Part shown: piece by piece, positions 9,552 through 17,067 of the stretch
Numbering within the stretch: position 1 is the stretch's first letter
Layout: each line of letters opens with the position of its first letter
From: Bacillus pumilus
GTDB taxonomy: Bacteria; Bacillota; Bacilli; Bacillales; Bacillaceae
Direction of reading: 5' to 3'
NCBI RefSeq assembly: GCF_002744245.1
Contig: NZ_NKHG01000032.1
Coordinates: forward strand, 1 to 36,293
DNA: 36,293 bases
Notes under the pieces: model-generated
Told to the model about the DNA's origin: nothing
What the model saw: the letters and a program-made list of their open reading frames with translations, nothing else
Database searches by the model: none
Position numbers and translations under genes: made by a program

Positions 9552-10364
9552 ATGAAAAAACAATTGATCACAGCTGCAAGTGCAGTTCTACTTGGGACGA
9601 CATTATTTGCCGGAGCTGCCTCAGCACAATCAGTAAAGGTTCAAAAAGGTGACTCTCTTTCTGTTCTAGCGAAAAGATACAAAACAACCGTAAGCAAGAT
9701 TAAATCAGACAATAAGCTGAAATCTGACATGATTTATGTTGGACAAACGTTAAAAGTAAATGGAACTTCCTCGAAAAAAACAACAACAAAAGTAAAAACG
9801 GCTTCAGCGACAGCCACTCATAAAGTTGTCAAAGGCGATACATTATCTAAAATTGGCAAAAAGTACGGAATGACAGTGAAAGAGCTGAAATCATTAAATA
9901 AACTCAAAACAGATCTCATCAAAATTGGTCAAAAGCTAAAGGTGAAAAAGACGGCTAAAGTGAAGACAACACCTGTCAAAGAAAAAACGGTATCAACTTC
10001 TTCATTAAATACGTCTAAACTCGTAGCAGATGCTAAAGCACAGAACGGTACACCATACAAATGGGGTGGAACGACACCAAAAGGCTTTGATTGCAGCGGT
10101 TTTATGTGGTATATCATTAACAAACAAAAAAAGATTTCAAGACAAACAACAGAGGGTTTTTGGGGCTCGATGAAAAGTGTCTCAACACCAAAGGTTGGAG
10201 ATTTTGTGTTCTTTACAACATATAAATCTGGTCCATCTCACATGGGTGTCTACCTTGGGAACAACAAGTTTATCCATGCTGCTTCTGACGGTGTGACGAT
10301 CAGTGATATGAATTCAAGCTATTGGAAACCGATATATCTTGGAGCGAAAACATTTGTCAACTAA
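9552..10364 (+). CDS. lytE: LysM-NlpC/P60 D,L-endopeptidase (LytE-like cell-wall hydrolase)
   Basis: This secreted peptidoglycan hydrolase cuts D-Glu-mDAP stem peptides during cell elongation and separation. The 270-residue protein has a signal peptide (KKQLITAASAVLLG, cleaved after ASA near residue 25). Two LysM domains follow (about 28-70 with VQKGDSLSVLAKRY, and about 88-132 with VVKGDTLSKIGKKYG), then a Ser/Thr/Lys linker. The NlpC/P60 domain (about 150-270) has its catalytic Cys in GFDCSGFMW and His in PSHMGVYLG. B. subtilis LytE has three LysM repeats and about 334 residues, so this copy is shorter. AGGAGG precedes the ATG. The neighbour phoA supports the lytE assignment. Confidence 0.88.
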   Translation: MKKQLITAASAVLLGTTLFAGAASAQSVKVQKGDSLSVLAKRYKTTVSKIKSDNKLKSDMIYVGQTLKVNGTSSKKTTTKVKTASATATHKVVKGDTLSKIGKKYGMTVKELKSLNKLKTDLIKIGQKLKVKKTAKVKTTPVKEKTVSTSSLNTSKLVADAKAQNGTPYKWGGTTPKGFDCSGFMWYIINKQKKISRQTTEGFWGSMKSVSTPKVGDFVFFTTYKSGPSHMGVYLGNNKFIHAASDGVTISDMNSSYWKPIYLGAKTFVN

Positions 10365-10372
10365 TTTATTCA

Positions 10373-10402
10373 AAGAACCTGCTCATGAGCAGGTTCTTTT
10401 TT
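10373..10402 (+). terminator. Terminator of lytE
   Basis: A perfect 12-bp stem (10373-10384 with 10387-10398) is followed by six Ts. The region from here to 10519 holds no gene that I can support. Confidence 0.9.
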
Positions 10403-10514
10403 CATATATCATTCACAAGAGATGAGTAGATTATCAGCGCTATCATGACAGGCAGCGTTCCGTTTGGCCTTTGATGGCGCATCACAAAGCACTCAGAATT
10501 CAATAAACAATAAA

Positions 10515-10560
10515 CCAAAAAAGCCAGTGATACTCGGTGCAGTCAAGTATCACTGGCTTT
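10515..10560 (-). terminator. Terminator of sigM-yhdL-yhdK
   Basis: AAAGCCAGTGATACT (10520-10534) pairs with AGTATCACTGGCTTT (10546-10560), giving a 15-bp stem. On the minus strand it runs into TTTTTTGG, 15 bases after the yhdK stop. Confidence 0.88.
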
Positions 10561-10575
10561 CCATTTTCTGAGCCA

Positions 10576-10866
10576 TTAAAAACCTAATTGAAGATCTACA
10601 TCGATCGATACAATGGCATAGACACAAACGATGACAAAAATATTCAAAACGACGCCTAGAAAACCTGGGCCCGTACGACCTTTTTTGATGAACAGTTCAA
10701 TAATGCCAAATGGAACTGCAGCCATTGCAAAAGGAAGCATCTGAAAAGAATAAAATGTCACGTTGCTGATAATGGCGAGGTTCAGCATGAGCAGGGATAA
10801 AATAGCTGTGCCAACAGAAATCCAGCCAAATACATTATGCTCTTTAAAAATTCTTACCAATTCCAT
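10576..10866 (-). CDS. yhdK: SigM-associated small membrane protein YhdK
   Basis: This 96-residue protein has three hydrophobic segments (about residues 12-34, 38-58 and 70-90). It is the expected partner of YhdL; in B. subtilis the two together hold sigma-M inactive at the membrane. The reading frame starts 13 bases inside the end of yhdL, with GAGGTGGAATT before the ATG, so the two are translationally coupled. Length equals that of the B. subtilis protein (96). No enzymatic motif is present; the assignment rests on size, topology and the operon. Confidence 0.85.
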   Translation of the reverse strand: MELVRIFKEHNVFGWISVGTAILSLLMLNLAIISNVTFYSFQMLPFAMAAVPFGIIELFIKKGRTGPGFLGVVLNIFVIVCVYAIVSIDVDLQLGF

Positions 10867-11912
10867 AATTCCACCTCGCTCACTTTTGCCGTTTTAATAC
10901 GTTTCATCTTCACAAATTTCTCAATTTCCTTAGAAGGACCCGTCACAACAGAGCCATAAACAGTGACACCATTTTGATTGATATAGCGTATTCGGTTAGA
11001 GAGATCAAGTTCAGGTCTGCCAGAGATTGTTTTTGCCCAAGTTGGATGCTCATTGACATAGGCTAGGGCATCTTTGAATTGATCTATCTCTGTTTTGGAC
11101 GTGTGCTGCAGCTCCTTTAAAAATTCGGAGTCTTTTCCAGGAAAACCGATTGGGCGCTGGTTTCCACTTAATGAATCCTCTGTTTTAATTGCATTCCAGA
11201 GGACTTTCATATCATATTTCTTAGCAAATGAATAAACATCCTTTGGTGTGTAAGCTCTGTCATAGGATACATACACTTCACTCACTGTTCCTTCGGGAAG
11301 CTTGTCTAACGTGGTGAGTGTTTGTTTTTTTGATGTATCTGCCTGCGTAGAAGGGTGGCTAAAGAATTCTCCTGTATCGCGCTCACTGTCACCATAATAA
11401 GAGATCGTAGGCTGCTTTAATTTATCGAAAAACATTTCAATTTGTTCACTGCCAATGGCTTCTGTTTTATTGCCAATTTGTTTTTTCAGCTTAAGCTCTG
11501 TATTCATACCAAACAGCTTGACCTGTCCTTTTAAATCCTTCATATCAATGGCCACGTTTGGTTTTGTCAGAGCGACTGTCACAGCGGCTGTTTCCATAAA
11601 ATGATTGCCCTTGCTTTCTGCTCCGCCAACGCCGTAGTATAGATAACTTCCTAGTGTACAAAGCGGTAAAATAATGAGTGTCGATATGACAGCAAGTACG
11701 GAAATGCGCAAATACGACTTTCTTTTTCCATATTGTAAAATGGCTTTTTGCTTTTCAGGACTGATGGAGAAGTCTGTCCAATCTGAGTCACTCAGTTCCT
11801 GGCTTAAGCGTTTTTCATTTTCTTCAAGCTCTTCTTCAAACGCTATCATTTCTTCCTCATTCATCTCGCCATTATTATATTGTTCCCATCGCTTGTTAAA
11901 CTCTTCATTCAT
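10854..11912 (-). CDS. yhdL: Anti-sigma-M factor YhdL
   Basis: YhdL is the membrane anti-sigma factor that sequesters SigM until cell-wall stress. The N-terminal part (about residues 1-75) is acidic and cytoplasmic (NNGEMNEEEMIAFEEELE). One transmembrane helix follows (about 75-98, LRISVLAVISTLIILPL). A large extracytoplasmic domain of about 250 residues makes up the rest. A GTG nine bases earlier is in frame, but AGAGG lies six bases before the ATG at 11912, which gives MNEEFNKRW. The start overlaps the sigM stop and the end overlaps yhdK. Length (352-355) fits the B. subtilis protein (358). Confidence 0.88.
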   Translation of the reverse strand: MNEEFNKRWEQYNNGEMNEEEMIAFEEELEENEKRLSQELSDSDWTDFSISPEKQKAILQYGKRKSYLRISVLAVISTLIILPLCTLGSYLYYGVGGAESKGNHFMETAAVTVALTKPNVAIDMKDLKGQVKLFGMNTELKLKKQIGNKTEAIGSEQIEMFFDKLKQPTISYYGDSERDTGEFFSHPSTQADTSKKQTLTTLDKLPEGTVSEVYVSYDRAYTPKDVYSFAKKYDMKVLWNAIKTEDSLSGNQRPIGFPGKDSEFLKELQHTSKTEIDQFKDALAYVNEHPTWAKTISGRPELDLSNRIRYINQNGVTVYGSVVTGPSKEIEKFVKMKRIKTAKVSEVELWNW

Positions 11913-12396
11913 CATTAACACCTCTGTTGTAAAGTGCTTTTAGGCGCTGCCTTGCACGAAATAAAACACTTTTAAAATTTGCTTCAGTAATATTCATGAC
12001 CTTGGATGCTTCCTTGTAATTCAATTCTTTTAGATAATACAATGTCAACGCTTCCTTGTAGTTATCTGGAAGCTGCTCTAAATACATGTTGAGGACTTCT
12101 TTTATTTCAACCTGTTCAGCAGGGCTTTGTACAGACGTTTGTAAAAGACCGCCAATTAGATCATCCGATATGGTCACTTCTTTTTTATGTTTCCTGACAT
12201 AATCAATAAAAGCATTTCGTGCCACCTGAAATAACCAAGGTTTCACTTTGCTATGGTCGTAGGAATGAATATGTATATAAGCACGCATAAAGGTTTCCTG
12301 CAATAAGTCTTCTGCCAAATGTTTGTCTTTTGTCATGGAGAGCAGAAACCTGTAAACATCGTTCATATACATTTGATAAATTTCATCGATCGTCAC
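11905..12396 (-). CDS. sigM: ECF RNA polymerase sigma factor SigM
   Basis: SigM is an extracytoplasmic-function sigma factor that drives cell-wall, salt and antibiotic stress genes. The 163-residue protein has sigma region 2 (about 5-75, with LLQETFMRAYIHIHSYD and KPWLFQVARNAFIDYVRKH) and region 4 (about 105-160, with LPDNYKEALTLYYLKELNYK and ANFKSVLFRARQRLK). Length equals B. subtilis SigM. Translation starts at a GTG with GAGGGGAG upstream. It is first in the sigM-yhdL-yhdK operon, with an ECF-type promoter directly upstream that suggests autoregulation. Confidence 0.94.
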   Translation of the reverse strand: MTIDEIYQMYMNDVYRFLLSMTKDKHLAEDLLQETFMRAYIHIHSYDHSKVKPWLFQVARNAFIDYVRKHKKEVTISDDLIGGLLQTSVQSPAEQVEIKEVLNMYLEQLPDNYKEALTLYYLKELNYKEASKVMNITEANFKSVLFRARQRLKALYNRGVNDE

Positions 12397-12419
12397 TGAT
12401 TTTTCTCCCCTCTATGTTA

Positions 12420-12448
12420 TACACGCATAAGAAAGGCATAAAGTTGCA
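12420..12448 (-). promoter_or_regulatory. Autoregulatory SigM-type promoter
   Basis: On the minus strand TGCAAC (12443-12448) is followed after 17 bases by CGTGTA (12420-12425). This fits the ECF pattern (AAC-containing -35, CGT-containing -10) used by SigM. It lies 24 bases before the sigM GTG. The 388-base stretch between sigM and plsC is otherwise AT-rich, with only the plsC -10 element recognisable. Confidence 0.6.
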
Positions 12449-12737
12449 CGAAACTTCTCATATACCGTACATTACTCATTTCTTTCGCCCAATCAAAATC
12501 ATTTCTCCTTATCATAGCGAAATTTGCATCATTTATAAAGCATTTTCAATAGAACAAATCAGGAAAAAAACTCAAAAAAAGACAAAATTAGACACAATTC
12601 CTATTCTATTCTCTCCTAAAGCCTTATGCCAGAATACAAAAGGAGCTGTGATTTCAAACAGAAAACATCATTTTAATGAACAGCCTTCATTTTGACAGCA
12701 TGAAAAAATTTTTAGTACCAGGTAATAAAAAGTTTGT

Positions 12738-12743
12738 TATAAT
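12738..12743 (+). promoter_or_regulatory. Putative -10 element of plsC
   Basis: A perfect TATAAT preceded by TTGT lies 40 bases before the plsC start. No good -35 is seen at 16-18 bases, so this is a partial promoter call. Confidence 0.35.
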
Positions 12744-12783
12744 AGAAACAAATCCTTCATTCTTCAAACAAAGGAAGTGCACT

Positions 12784-13392
12784 ATGTATAAATTTTCAGG
12801 CTATACCATCAAATTAATATTTACACTCCGAGGCGGAATCAAAGTATATCAAAAAGAGAATCTGCCAACAGATCGGGGTTTTGTCATTGCTTGTACGCAT
12901 GAGGGTTTTGTGGATGTTCTTGCATTAGGCGCAGGAATTCTTCCGTTTGAAATCCACTACATGGCGAAAAAAGAACTGTTTGCAAATAAATGGATCGGTG
13001 GATTTTTAAAGAAGATTCATGCGTTTCCAGTTGATCGAGAAAATCCTGGGCCAAGCAGTATTAAAACGCCCATTAAATTATTAAAAGAAGGGAAGATCGT
13101 CGGGATTTTTCCAAGTGGCACACGTACAACAGAGGATGTTCCTTTAAAAAGAGGGGCTGTCACCATTGCACAATTAGGTAAATCGCCAATTATACCAGCG
13201 GCGTACAAAGGACCATCAAATGCAAAAAATCTTTTCAAGAAGGGGAAAATGCGCTTAATTATCGGTGAGCCGATTGAGCTGTCAGAATTTGAACATCTGC
13301 CGTCAAAAGAAAGACTAGGTGCCATGACGGAAGTGTTAAATACAAGAATCAAAGAACTTGAAGCTCAATTAATCGAAAAGGAAAAGGCATAA
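12784..13392 (+). CDS. plsC: 1-acyl-sn-glycerol-3-phosphate acyltransferase
   Basis: PlsC acylates lysophosphatidic acid to phosphatidic acid at the inner face of the membrane. The 202-residue protein has the LPLAT fold. Motif I is HEGFVD (the HX4D catalytic pair, about residue 40), and the Arg-containing FPSGTRT (about 115) and IPAAYKGP (about 140) follow. In most PlsC proteins the second motif is FPEGTR; here Ser replaces the usual Glu. The frame is open upstream from 12676, but AAGGAAGTG before the ATG at 12784 and the N-terminus MYKFSGYTI fit the B. subtilis YhdO length (199). A terminator follows directly. Confidence 0.9.
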   Translation: MYKFSGYTIKLIFTLRGGIKVYQKENLPTDRGFVIACTHEGFVDVLALGAGILPFEIHYMAKKELFANKWIGGFLKKIHAFPVDRENPGPSSIKTPIKLLKEGKIVGIFPSGTRTTEDVPLKRGAVTIAQLGKSPIIPAAYKGPSNAKNLFKKGKMRLIIGEPIELSEFEHLPSKERLGAMTEVLNTRIKELEAQLIEKEKA

Positions 13393-13394
13393 GA

Positions 13395-13431
13395 AAACGA
13401 CCACTTGCTCTTAAGCAAGGGTCGTTTTTTT
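13395..13431. terminator. Bidirectional terminator between plsC and yhdP
   Basis: AAACGACC and GGTCGTTT flank an inner CTTGCT/AGCAAG stem. T runs lie on the plus side and As on the other side, so it can end both converging genes. Confidence 0.82.
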
Positions 13432-13432
13432 C

Positions 13433-14764
13433 TTACGAAGCGCCTTCTTCGGCTGCTTCTAATCGTTGTTCATTTAACTTTTTGACCTCGATGTATGCAA
13501 CGTGGTGTCCGTCGACTTCATTAATAATAAATTCATAGCCTTGTTCACGAATGGCGTCATTTTTCTCCACTTCATATTTCTGCGTAAGGAACCAGCCGCC
13601 GATCGTGTCGACCTCTTCGTTATCAAGCTGTGTACCTAGTAGCAGGTTGACTTGATCGACAAGGACCTTCCCATCAAAGATATAATGGTCTTCTCCAAGT
13701 TTACGCACTTCGTTGATTTCATCAATATCGAATTCATCACGAATTTCGCCGACAATTTCTTCAAGGATGTCTTCAACGGTAACAAGACCTGCTGTACCAC
13801 CATATTCATCTGATAAAATGGCCATGTGTACACGTTCACGCTGCATTTTGAGCAGTAAATCATGAACAGGAACTGTTTCAATCACATGAATAATCGGGTT
13901 CACAAACTTTTCAATCGTATCACTTGTAGAACATTCACCACTAATACACGCAGTGAGAACCTCTTTTATATTCACAACACCAATAATGTTGTCTTTATCT
14001 CCATCTTCAATTGGATAGCGTGTATATTTCTCTACCTTGGTCACTTTCAGCATTTCCTCAATGGTAATATCATGAGGGAAGCTGACAACTTCGGTACGTG
14101 GGATCATAATTTCTTTCGCCAGACGGTCATCAAATTCAAAAATTTTGTTCACATATTTGAATTCAGACTGGTTAATTTCGCCGCTCTTATAGCTCTCTGA
14201 TAAAATAATCCGCAATTCTTCTTCGGAGTGCGCCATGTCATGCTCAGATACTTGCTGTAGACCAAACGCTTTCGTTAATAAACGAGCAGAGCCATTTAAT
14301 ACCCAAATGAACGGGAACATCACTTTGTAAAAGATCATCAGCGGTCTAGCAAAAAGAAGGGATACTTGCTCAGCCTTTTGAATGGCGAGTGTTTTCGGTG
14401 CAAGCTCTCCGACCACAACGTGTAAAAACGTCATGATACTAAACGCAATAATAAAAGTGACAATGTGACTAGCTGATTGAGGAATTGACAGCTCTACAAA
14501 TAGTGGTGCAAGCATATGCGCAATCGTTTCTTCCCCTAACCAACCAATTCCAAGGGCGGTAATGGTAATACCAAGCTGACAGGCAGATAAGTACTCATCA
14601 AGATGAGTCGTCACATGCTTGACAGCAACTGCTGTTTTATTACCTTCTGCGATTAATTGATCAATTCGTGAGCTTCTTAAGCGAATGATCGCAAACTCTG
14701 ATGCAACGAAAAATGCGGTTAAAGCTATAAGTAAAGCAACTATGAGTAAATTAACTATGTCCAA
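13433..14764 (-). CDS. yhdP: CNNM/CBS-domain membrane protein YhdP (probable Mg2+ efflux, MpfA type)
   Basis: This 443-residue protein has an N-terminal DUF21/CNNM membrane domain (about 1-190, with [19 protein letters not shown]), a CBS pair (about 205-335, with MIPRTEV and [20 protein letters not shown]) and a C-terminal CorC/HlyC domain. B. subtilis YhdP has been named MpfA, a magnesium exporter. Translation starts at a TTG with an in-frame TAA immediately before it, so no longer N-terminus is possible. The strong AGGAGGTG lies 45 bases upstream, separated by a perfect 10-bp hairpin. The gene follows yhdQ by 58 bases, and its paralogue yhdT is divergent nearby. Confidence 0.9.
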   Translation of the reverse strand: MDIVNLLIVALLIALTAFFVASEFAIIRLRSSRIDQLIAEGNKTAVAVKHVTTHLDEYLSACQLGITITALGIGWLGEETIAHMLAPLFVELSIPQSASHIVTFIIAFSIMTFLHVVVGELAPKTLAIQKAEQVSLLFARPLMIFYKVMFPFIWVLNGSARLLTKAFGLQQVSEHDMAHSEEELRIILSESYKSGEINQSEFKYVNKIFEFDDRLAKEIMIPRTEVVSFPHDITIEEMLKVTKVEKYTRYPIEDGDKDNIIGVVNIKEVLTACISGECSTSDTIEKFVNPIIHVIETVPVHDLLLKMQRERVHMAILSDEYGGTAGLVTVEDILEEIVGEIRDEFDIDEINEVRKLGEDHYIFDGKVLVDQVNLLLGTQLDNEEVDTIGGWFLTQKYEVEKNDAIREQGYEFIINEVDGHHVAYIEVKKLNEQRLEAAEEGAS

Positions 14765-14765
14765 T

Positions 14766-14808
14766 TAAGGCCTTCGTTCTGACTTTGAGAACGAAGGTAA
14801 CACCTCCT
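14766..14808 (-). promoter_or_regulatory. yhdP leader: ribosome site, 10-bp hairpin, TTG start
   Basis: Minus-strand order: AGGAGGTG (14801-14808), CCTTCGTTCT, a 7-base loop, AGAACGAAGG, CCTTAA, then TTG. The stem is perfect. Folding it brings the AGGAGG within about 12 bases of the TTG. The 3' arm itself ends in GAAGG, a weak ribosome site that the stem would hide. The layout matches that before yhdT. Confidence 0.6.
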
Positions 14809-14822
14809 GTTTAGTGAAAATT

Positions 14823-15263
14823 TTAACTTAACAGCAGTAAAAATGATTGGACAGCCGTCATTTTTTCAGGAGTAAGCTGCTCTTTTAATTTTTCACGTTG
14901 TTCTGGTTGAAGCTGCTTACAACGTGTCAAAATGCGGTCCATATGCTCATTCATCCGATCGATATCAGATGTTAAATGGACAAGTTCATCATGTTCTTCT
15001 TTTTGAGAAGGGAATTGTTCATCTAATCTGGATTTGATGTCAGAAAGAGCCAATCTCTGCTGTTTGCAAAGAACGATTAATTGTAATCGTTTTAAAGCAA
15101 GTTCATCGTAATAACGATAATTTGAGCACGATCTAACAGGCGCAAGTAGTCCTAGATTTGTATAATAATCTACAGTTCGTTTCGTCACCTGTGCAATCTG
15201 TGCTAGTTCACCAATACGATACTTTTTCTCAGCCCCATCTGAACATCTCCTCCTAACCGTCAC
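14823..15263 (-). CDS. yhdQ: MerR-family transcriptional regulator (YhdQ position), start probably frameshifted
   Basis: The 146-residue reading has a MerR HTH (YRIGELAQIAQVTKRTVDYY and NYRYYDELALKRL) and a C-terminal coiled-coil dimer helix (about 75-125). B. subtilis has CueR at this place, but no C-terminal Cys-X-Cys metal site is visible, so copper sensing is not supported. The only in-frame start is the GTG at 15263, which lacks a ribosome site. The strong AGGAGGAG lies inside the frame, encoding Arg-Arg-Arg. Eight bases behind it is ATG 15238, in another frame, which would join the HTH frame if the five-base A run (T on plus, 15223-15227) had six. An indel there is likely. Confidence 0.75.
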   Translation of the reverse strand: MTVRRRCSDGAEKKYRIGELAQIAQVTKRTVDYYTNLGLLAPVRSCSNYRYYDELALKRLQLIVLCKQQRLALSDIKSRLDEQFPSQKEEHDELVHLTSDIDRMNEHMDRILTRCKQLQPEQREKLKEQLTPEKMTAVQSFLLLLS

Positions 15264-15471
15264 GTTATAGTTTATGAAAATAGTTTAATATAATTCTAGT
15301 CCGAAATACAAGTTAATTGTTTATATTTCCTGCCAATATGAAGAAACAGAGGAGATTGCCCTCAATGTAGGCTATCATGTCAAAATAACATATGATACAG
15401 GAATTTTCAGATTATTTATGGTAAGATAAAATGAATACCGTTTCATATATATGTAGAGAGGCGGATTTTAT

Positions 15472-15564
15472 GTGAACCGGAGGTGGTTAAGTGGGGCCCT
15501 CATTGTAGTCTTGTTTAATCAGTTTACCGTTTTGCAAAAGACAACATCATCAATCAGGAGGTGA
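15472..15564 (+). CDS. Putative 30-residue membrane peptide upstream of yhdT
   Basis: A GTG-initiated frame with AGAGGCGG upstream encodes 30 residues: MNRRWLSGAL at the N-terminus, a hydrophobic core of about 17 residues, and a basic end (SSIRR). It looks like a single-span small membrane protein. Its last codons and stop (AGG AGG TGA) are the ribosome site of the yhdT leader, so the two are physically coupled. I do not recognise it. It could be a leader peptide, a small partner of the YhdT transporter, or chance. Confidence 0.4.
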   Translation: MNRRWLSGALIVVLFNQFTVLQKTTSSIRR

Positions 15565-15596
15565 CTCCTTGTTCTTCTAAGAAAGAGCAAGGTTAA
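15557..15596 (+). promoter_or_regulatory. yhdT leader: ribosome site, 10-bp hairpin, ATG start
   Basis: Order: AGGAGGTG (15557-15564), ACT, CCTTGTTCTT, a 6-base loop, AAGAGCAAGG, TTAA, ATG. The stem pairs 10 of 10 with one G-U. The ribosome site is 32 bases from the start but close to it when the hairpin forms. GGAG-GTGA-CTCC can form a small competing hairpin over the ribosome site. The layout matches yhdP although the stem sequence differs. Confidence 0.6.
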
Positions 15597-16979
15597 ATGG
15601 ACGATATTGTTAATCTGAGTATAGTCGGTGTTTTGATTGCTTTAACAGCTTTCTTTGTTGCATCTGAGTTTGCCATTGTGAAGGTGAGAAGTTCAAGAAT
15701 TAATCAGCTTGTTGCCGAAGGGTCTAAAAAGGCCATCGTGGCGAAAAAGGTGACATCAAGGCTAGATGAATATTTGTCAGCCTGTCAGCTCGGTATTACT
15801 GTGACATCGCTCGGTTTAGGGTGGATCGGTAAGCCGGCAGTGAAAGAACTTTTGGTTCGAGGTTTCGGTTTGACAAACATTCCTGATTCAGCAATCAGCC
15901 TGATCTCAGCAACACTTGCGTTCTCTATTATTACCTTTTTGCATGTAGTCGTAGGTGAGCTTGCACCAAAAACGCTTGCCATTCAAAAGGCAGAAAAAAT
16001 GACGCTATGGCTGTCAGGCCCGCTGCATGCATTTTATATCCTTATGTTCCCTTTCATTTATGTGTTGAACGGGTCAGCCCGTGTGTTAACCAAAATGATG
16101 GGTATCGATATGGGGTCTGAAAAAGAACATTCCCATTCTGAAGAGGAATTGAAGATTTTATTATCTCAGAGCTTAAAAAATGGAGAAATCAACCCATCAG
16201 AATATAATTATATGAACAAAATTTTTGATTTTGATAATCGAATTGCTAAAGAAATCATGATACCGCGAAGAGAAATTTGTGCCATCCCGGAAGATATGCC
16301 ATTAGACGACATACTCGCCATCATGACAAAGGAAAAGTATACCCGCTTTCCAGTGTTTTCAGGGGATAAAGATCATGTCATTGGCATGCTGAACAAAAAG
16401 CAGCTCTTTGCAGATATTGTGTATCAAGGAGAAAAAGATGATCTGAAGATTCAAGATTATATTTATCCAGTGATTGAAGTGATTGACACAATTCCAATTC
16501 AGGAGATACTTGTCAAAATGCAGCGTGATAGAATGCATATGGCGATCTTAACCGATGAATATGGCGGAACGTCTGGACTTGTCACAACAGAAGATGTTTT
16601 AGAAGAGATTGTTGGAGACATTCGGGATGAATTTGATGAGGATGAACAGCCAATCATTCAAAAAAGAGCCGATCATCATTATGTATTAGATGGCAAAGTC
16701 AGATTAAGTGATATTCAAGATTTAATCGAGCTTTCCTATGATGATGAAGAGATTGATACAATTGGTGGATTAATCTTAAAGGAAAATATTGATATCCAAG
16801 AAGGGCAATCCATTTATCTTGATGATATTCGGATAAAGGTACTTGATATGGATGGACGTTATATTAAAAAAATTGACCTGAAAAAAGGCATCACATCATC
16901 AGAAAAAGGAAACACACGAACTGGGCTTGATATAAAAGAGCCGCTGTTAGTAAACGAAATGACCTTGAGCGAAAAATAA
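15597..16979 (+). CDS. yhdT: CNNM/CBS-domain membrane protein YhdT (divalent-cation efflux family)
   Basis: This 460-residue paralogue of YhdP has the DUF21/CNNM domain (about 1-190, [19 protein letters not shown]), CBS pair (about 208-338, with MIPRREIC and HMAILTDEYGGTSGLVTTED), CorC/HlyC domain (about 350-430) and an extra charged tail. The family moves Mg2+ or Co2+; the substrate cannot be read from sequence. An in-frame TAA directly precedes the ATG, which fixes the start. The gene is monocistronic on the plus strand, divergent from yhdQ-yhdP, with its terminator overlapping its own stop codon. Confidence 0.9.
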   Translation: MDDIVNLSIVGVLIALTAFFVASEFAIVKVRSSRINQLVAEGSKKAIVAKKVTSRLDEYLSACQLGITVTSLGLGWIGKPAVKELLVRGFGLTNIPDSAISLISATLAFSIITFLHVVVGELAPKTLAIQKAEKMTLWLSGPLHAFYILMFPFIYVLNGSARVLTKMMGIDMGSEKEHSHSEEELKILLSQSLKNGEINPSEYNYMNKIFDFDNRIAKEIMIPRREICAIPEDMPLDDILAIMTKEKYTRFPVFSGDKDHVIGMLNKKQLFADIVYQGEKDDLKIQDYIYPVIEVIDTIPIQEILVKMQRDRMHMAILTDEYGGTSGLVTTEDVLEEIVGDIRDEFDEDEQPIIQKRADHHYVLDGKVRLSDIQDLIELSYDDEEIDTIGGLILKENIDIQEGQSIYLDDIRIKVLDMDGRYIKKIDLKKGITSSEKGNTRTGLDIKEPLLVNEMTLSEK

Positions 16980-16994
16980 GCTCAAGGTTTTTTT
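16963..16994 (+). terminator. Terminator overlapping the end of yhdT
   Basis: CCTTGAGC (16963-16970) pairs with GCTCAAGG (16980-16987), followed by seven Ts. The 5' arm encodes the last residues of YhdT. Confidence 0.9.
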
Positions 16995-17031
16995 AGGTAT
17001 TTAGTCTCTTTTTAGAGAATGTATGTTCGTA

Positions 17032-17052
17032 TATAATAAGAACAAACGTTCG
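17032..17052 (+). promoter_or_regulatory. -10 element and LexA (SOS) box of the 17,068 gene
   Basis: TATAAT (17032-17037) is followed by AGAACAAACGTTCG (17039-17052). The latter fits the Bacillus LexA box CGAAC-N4-GTTCG with one mismatch at the first base. The box lies over the expected transcription start, so LexA would block transcription until DNA damage. Another GTTCG at 17025-17029 adds a possible half-site. Confidence 0.55.
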
Positions 17053-17067
17053 ATAAGGGGGATGGAC

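Noticed and set aside
12330-12695. Open frame of 121 codons on the plus strand in the sigM-plsC gap
   Set aside because: It overlaps sigM on the other strand, has no ribosome site, crosses the SigM promoter and encodes no recognisable protein.
12645-12695. 15-codon GTG frame behind AAAGGAGC upstream of plsC
   Set aside because: Spacing between ribosome site and GTG is too short, and the peptide has no notable character.
14823-15263. Naming the MerR protein a copper sensor (CueR)
   Set aside because: No C-terminal Cys-X-Cys type metal site is present and no copZA genes or CueR operator are nearby.
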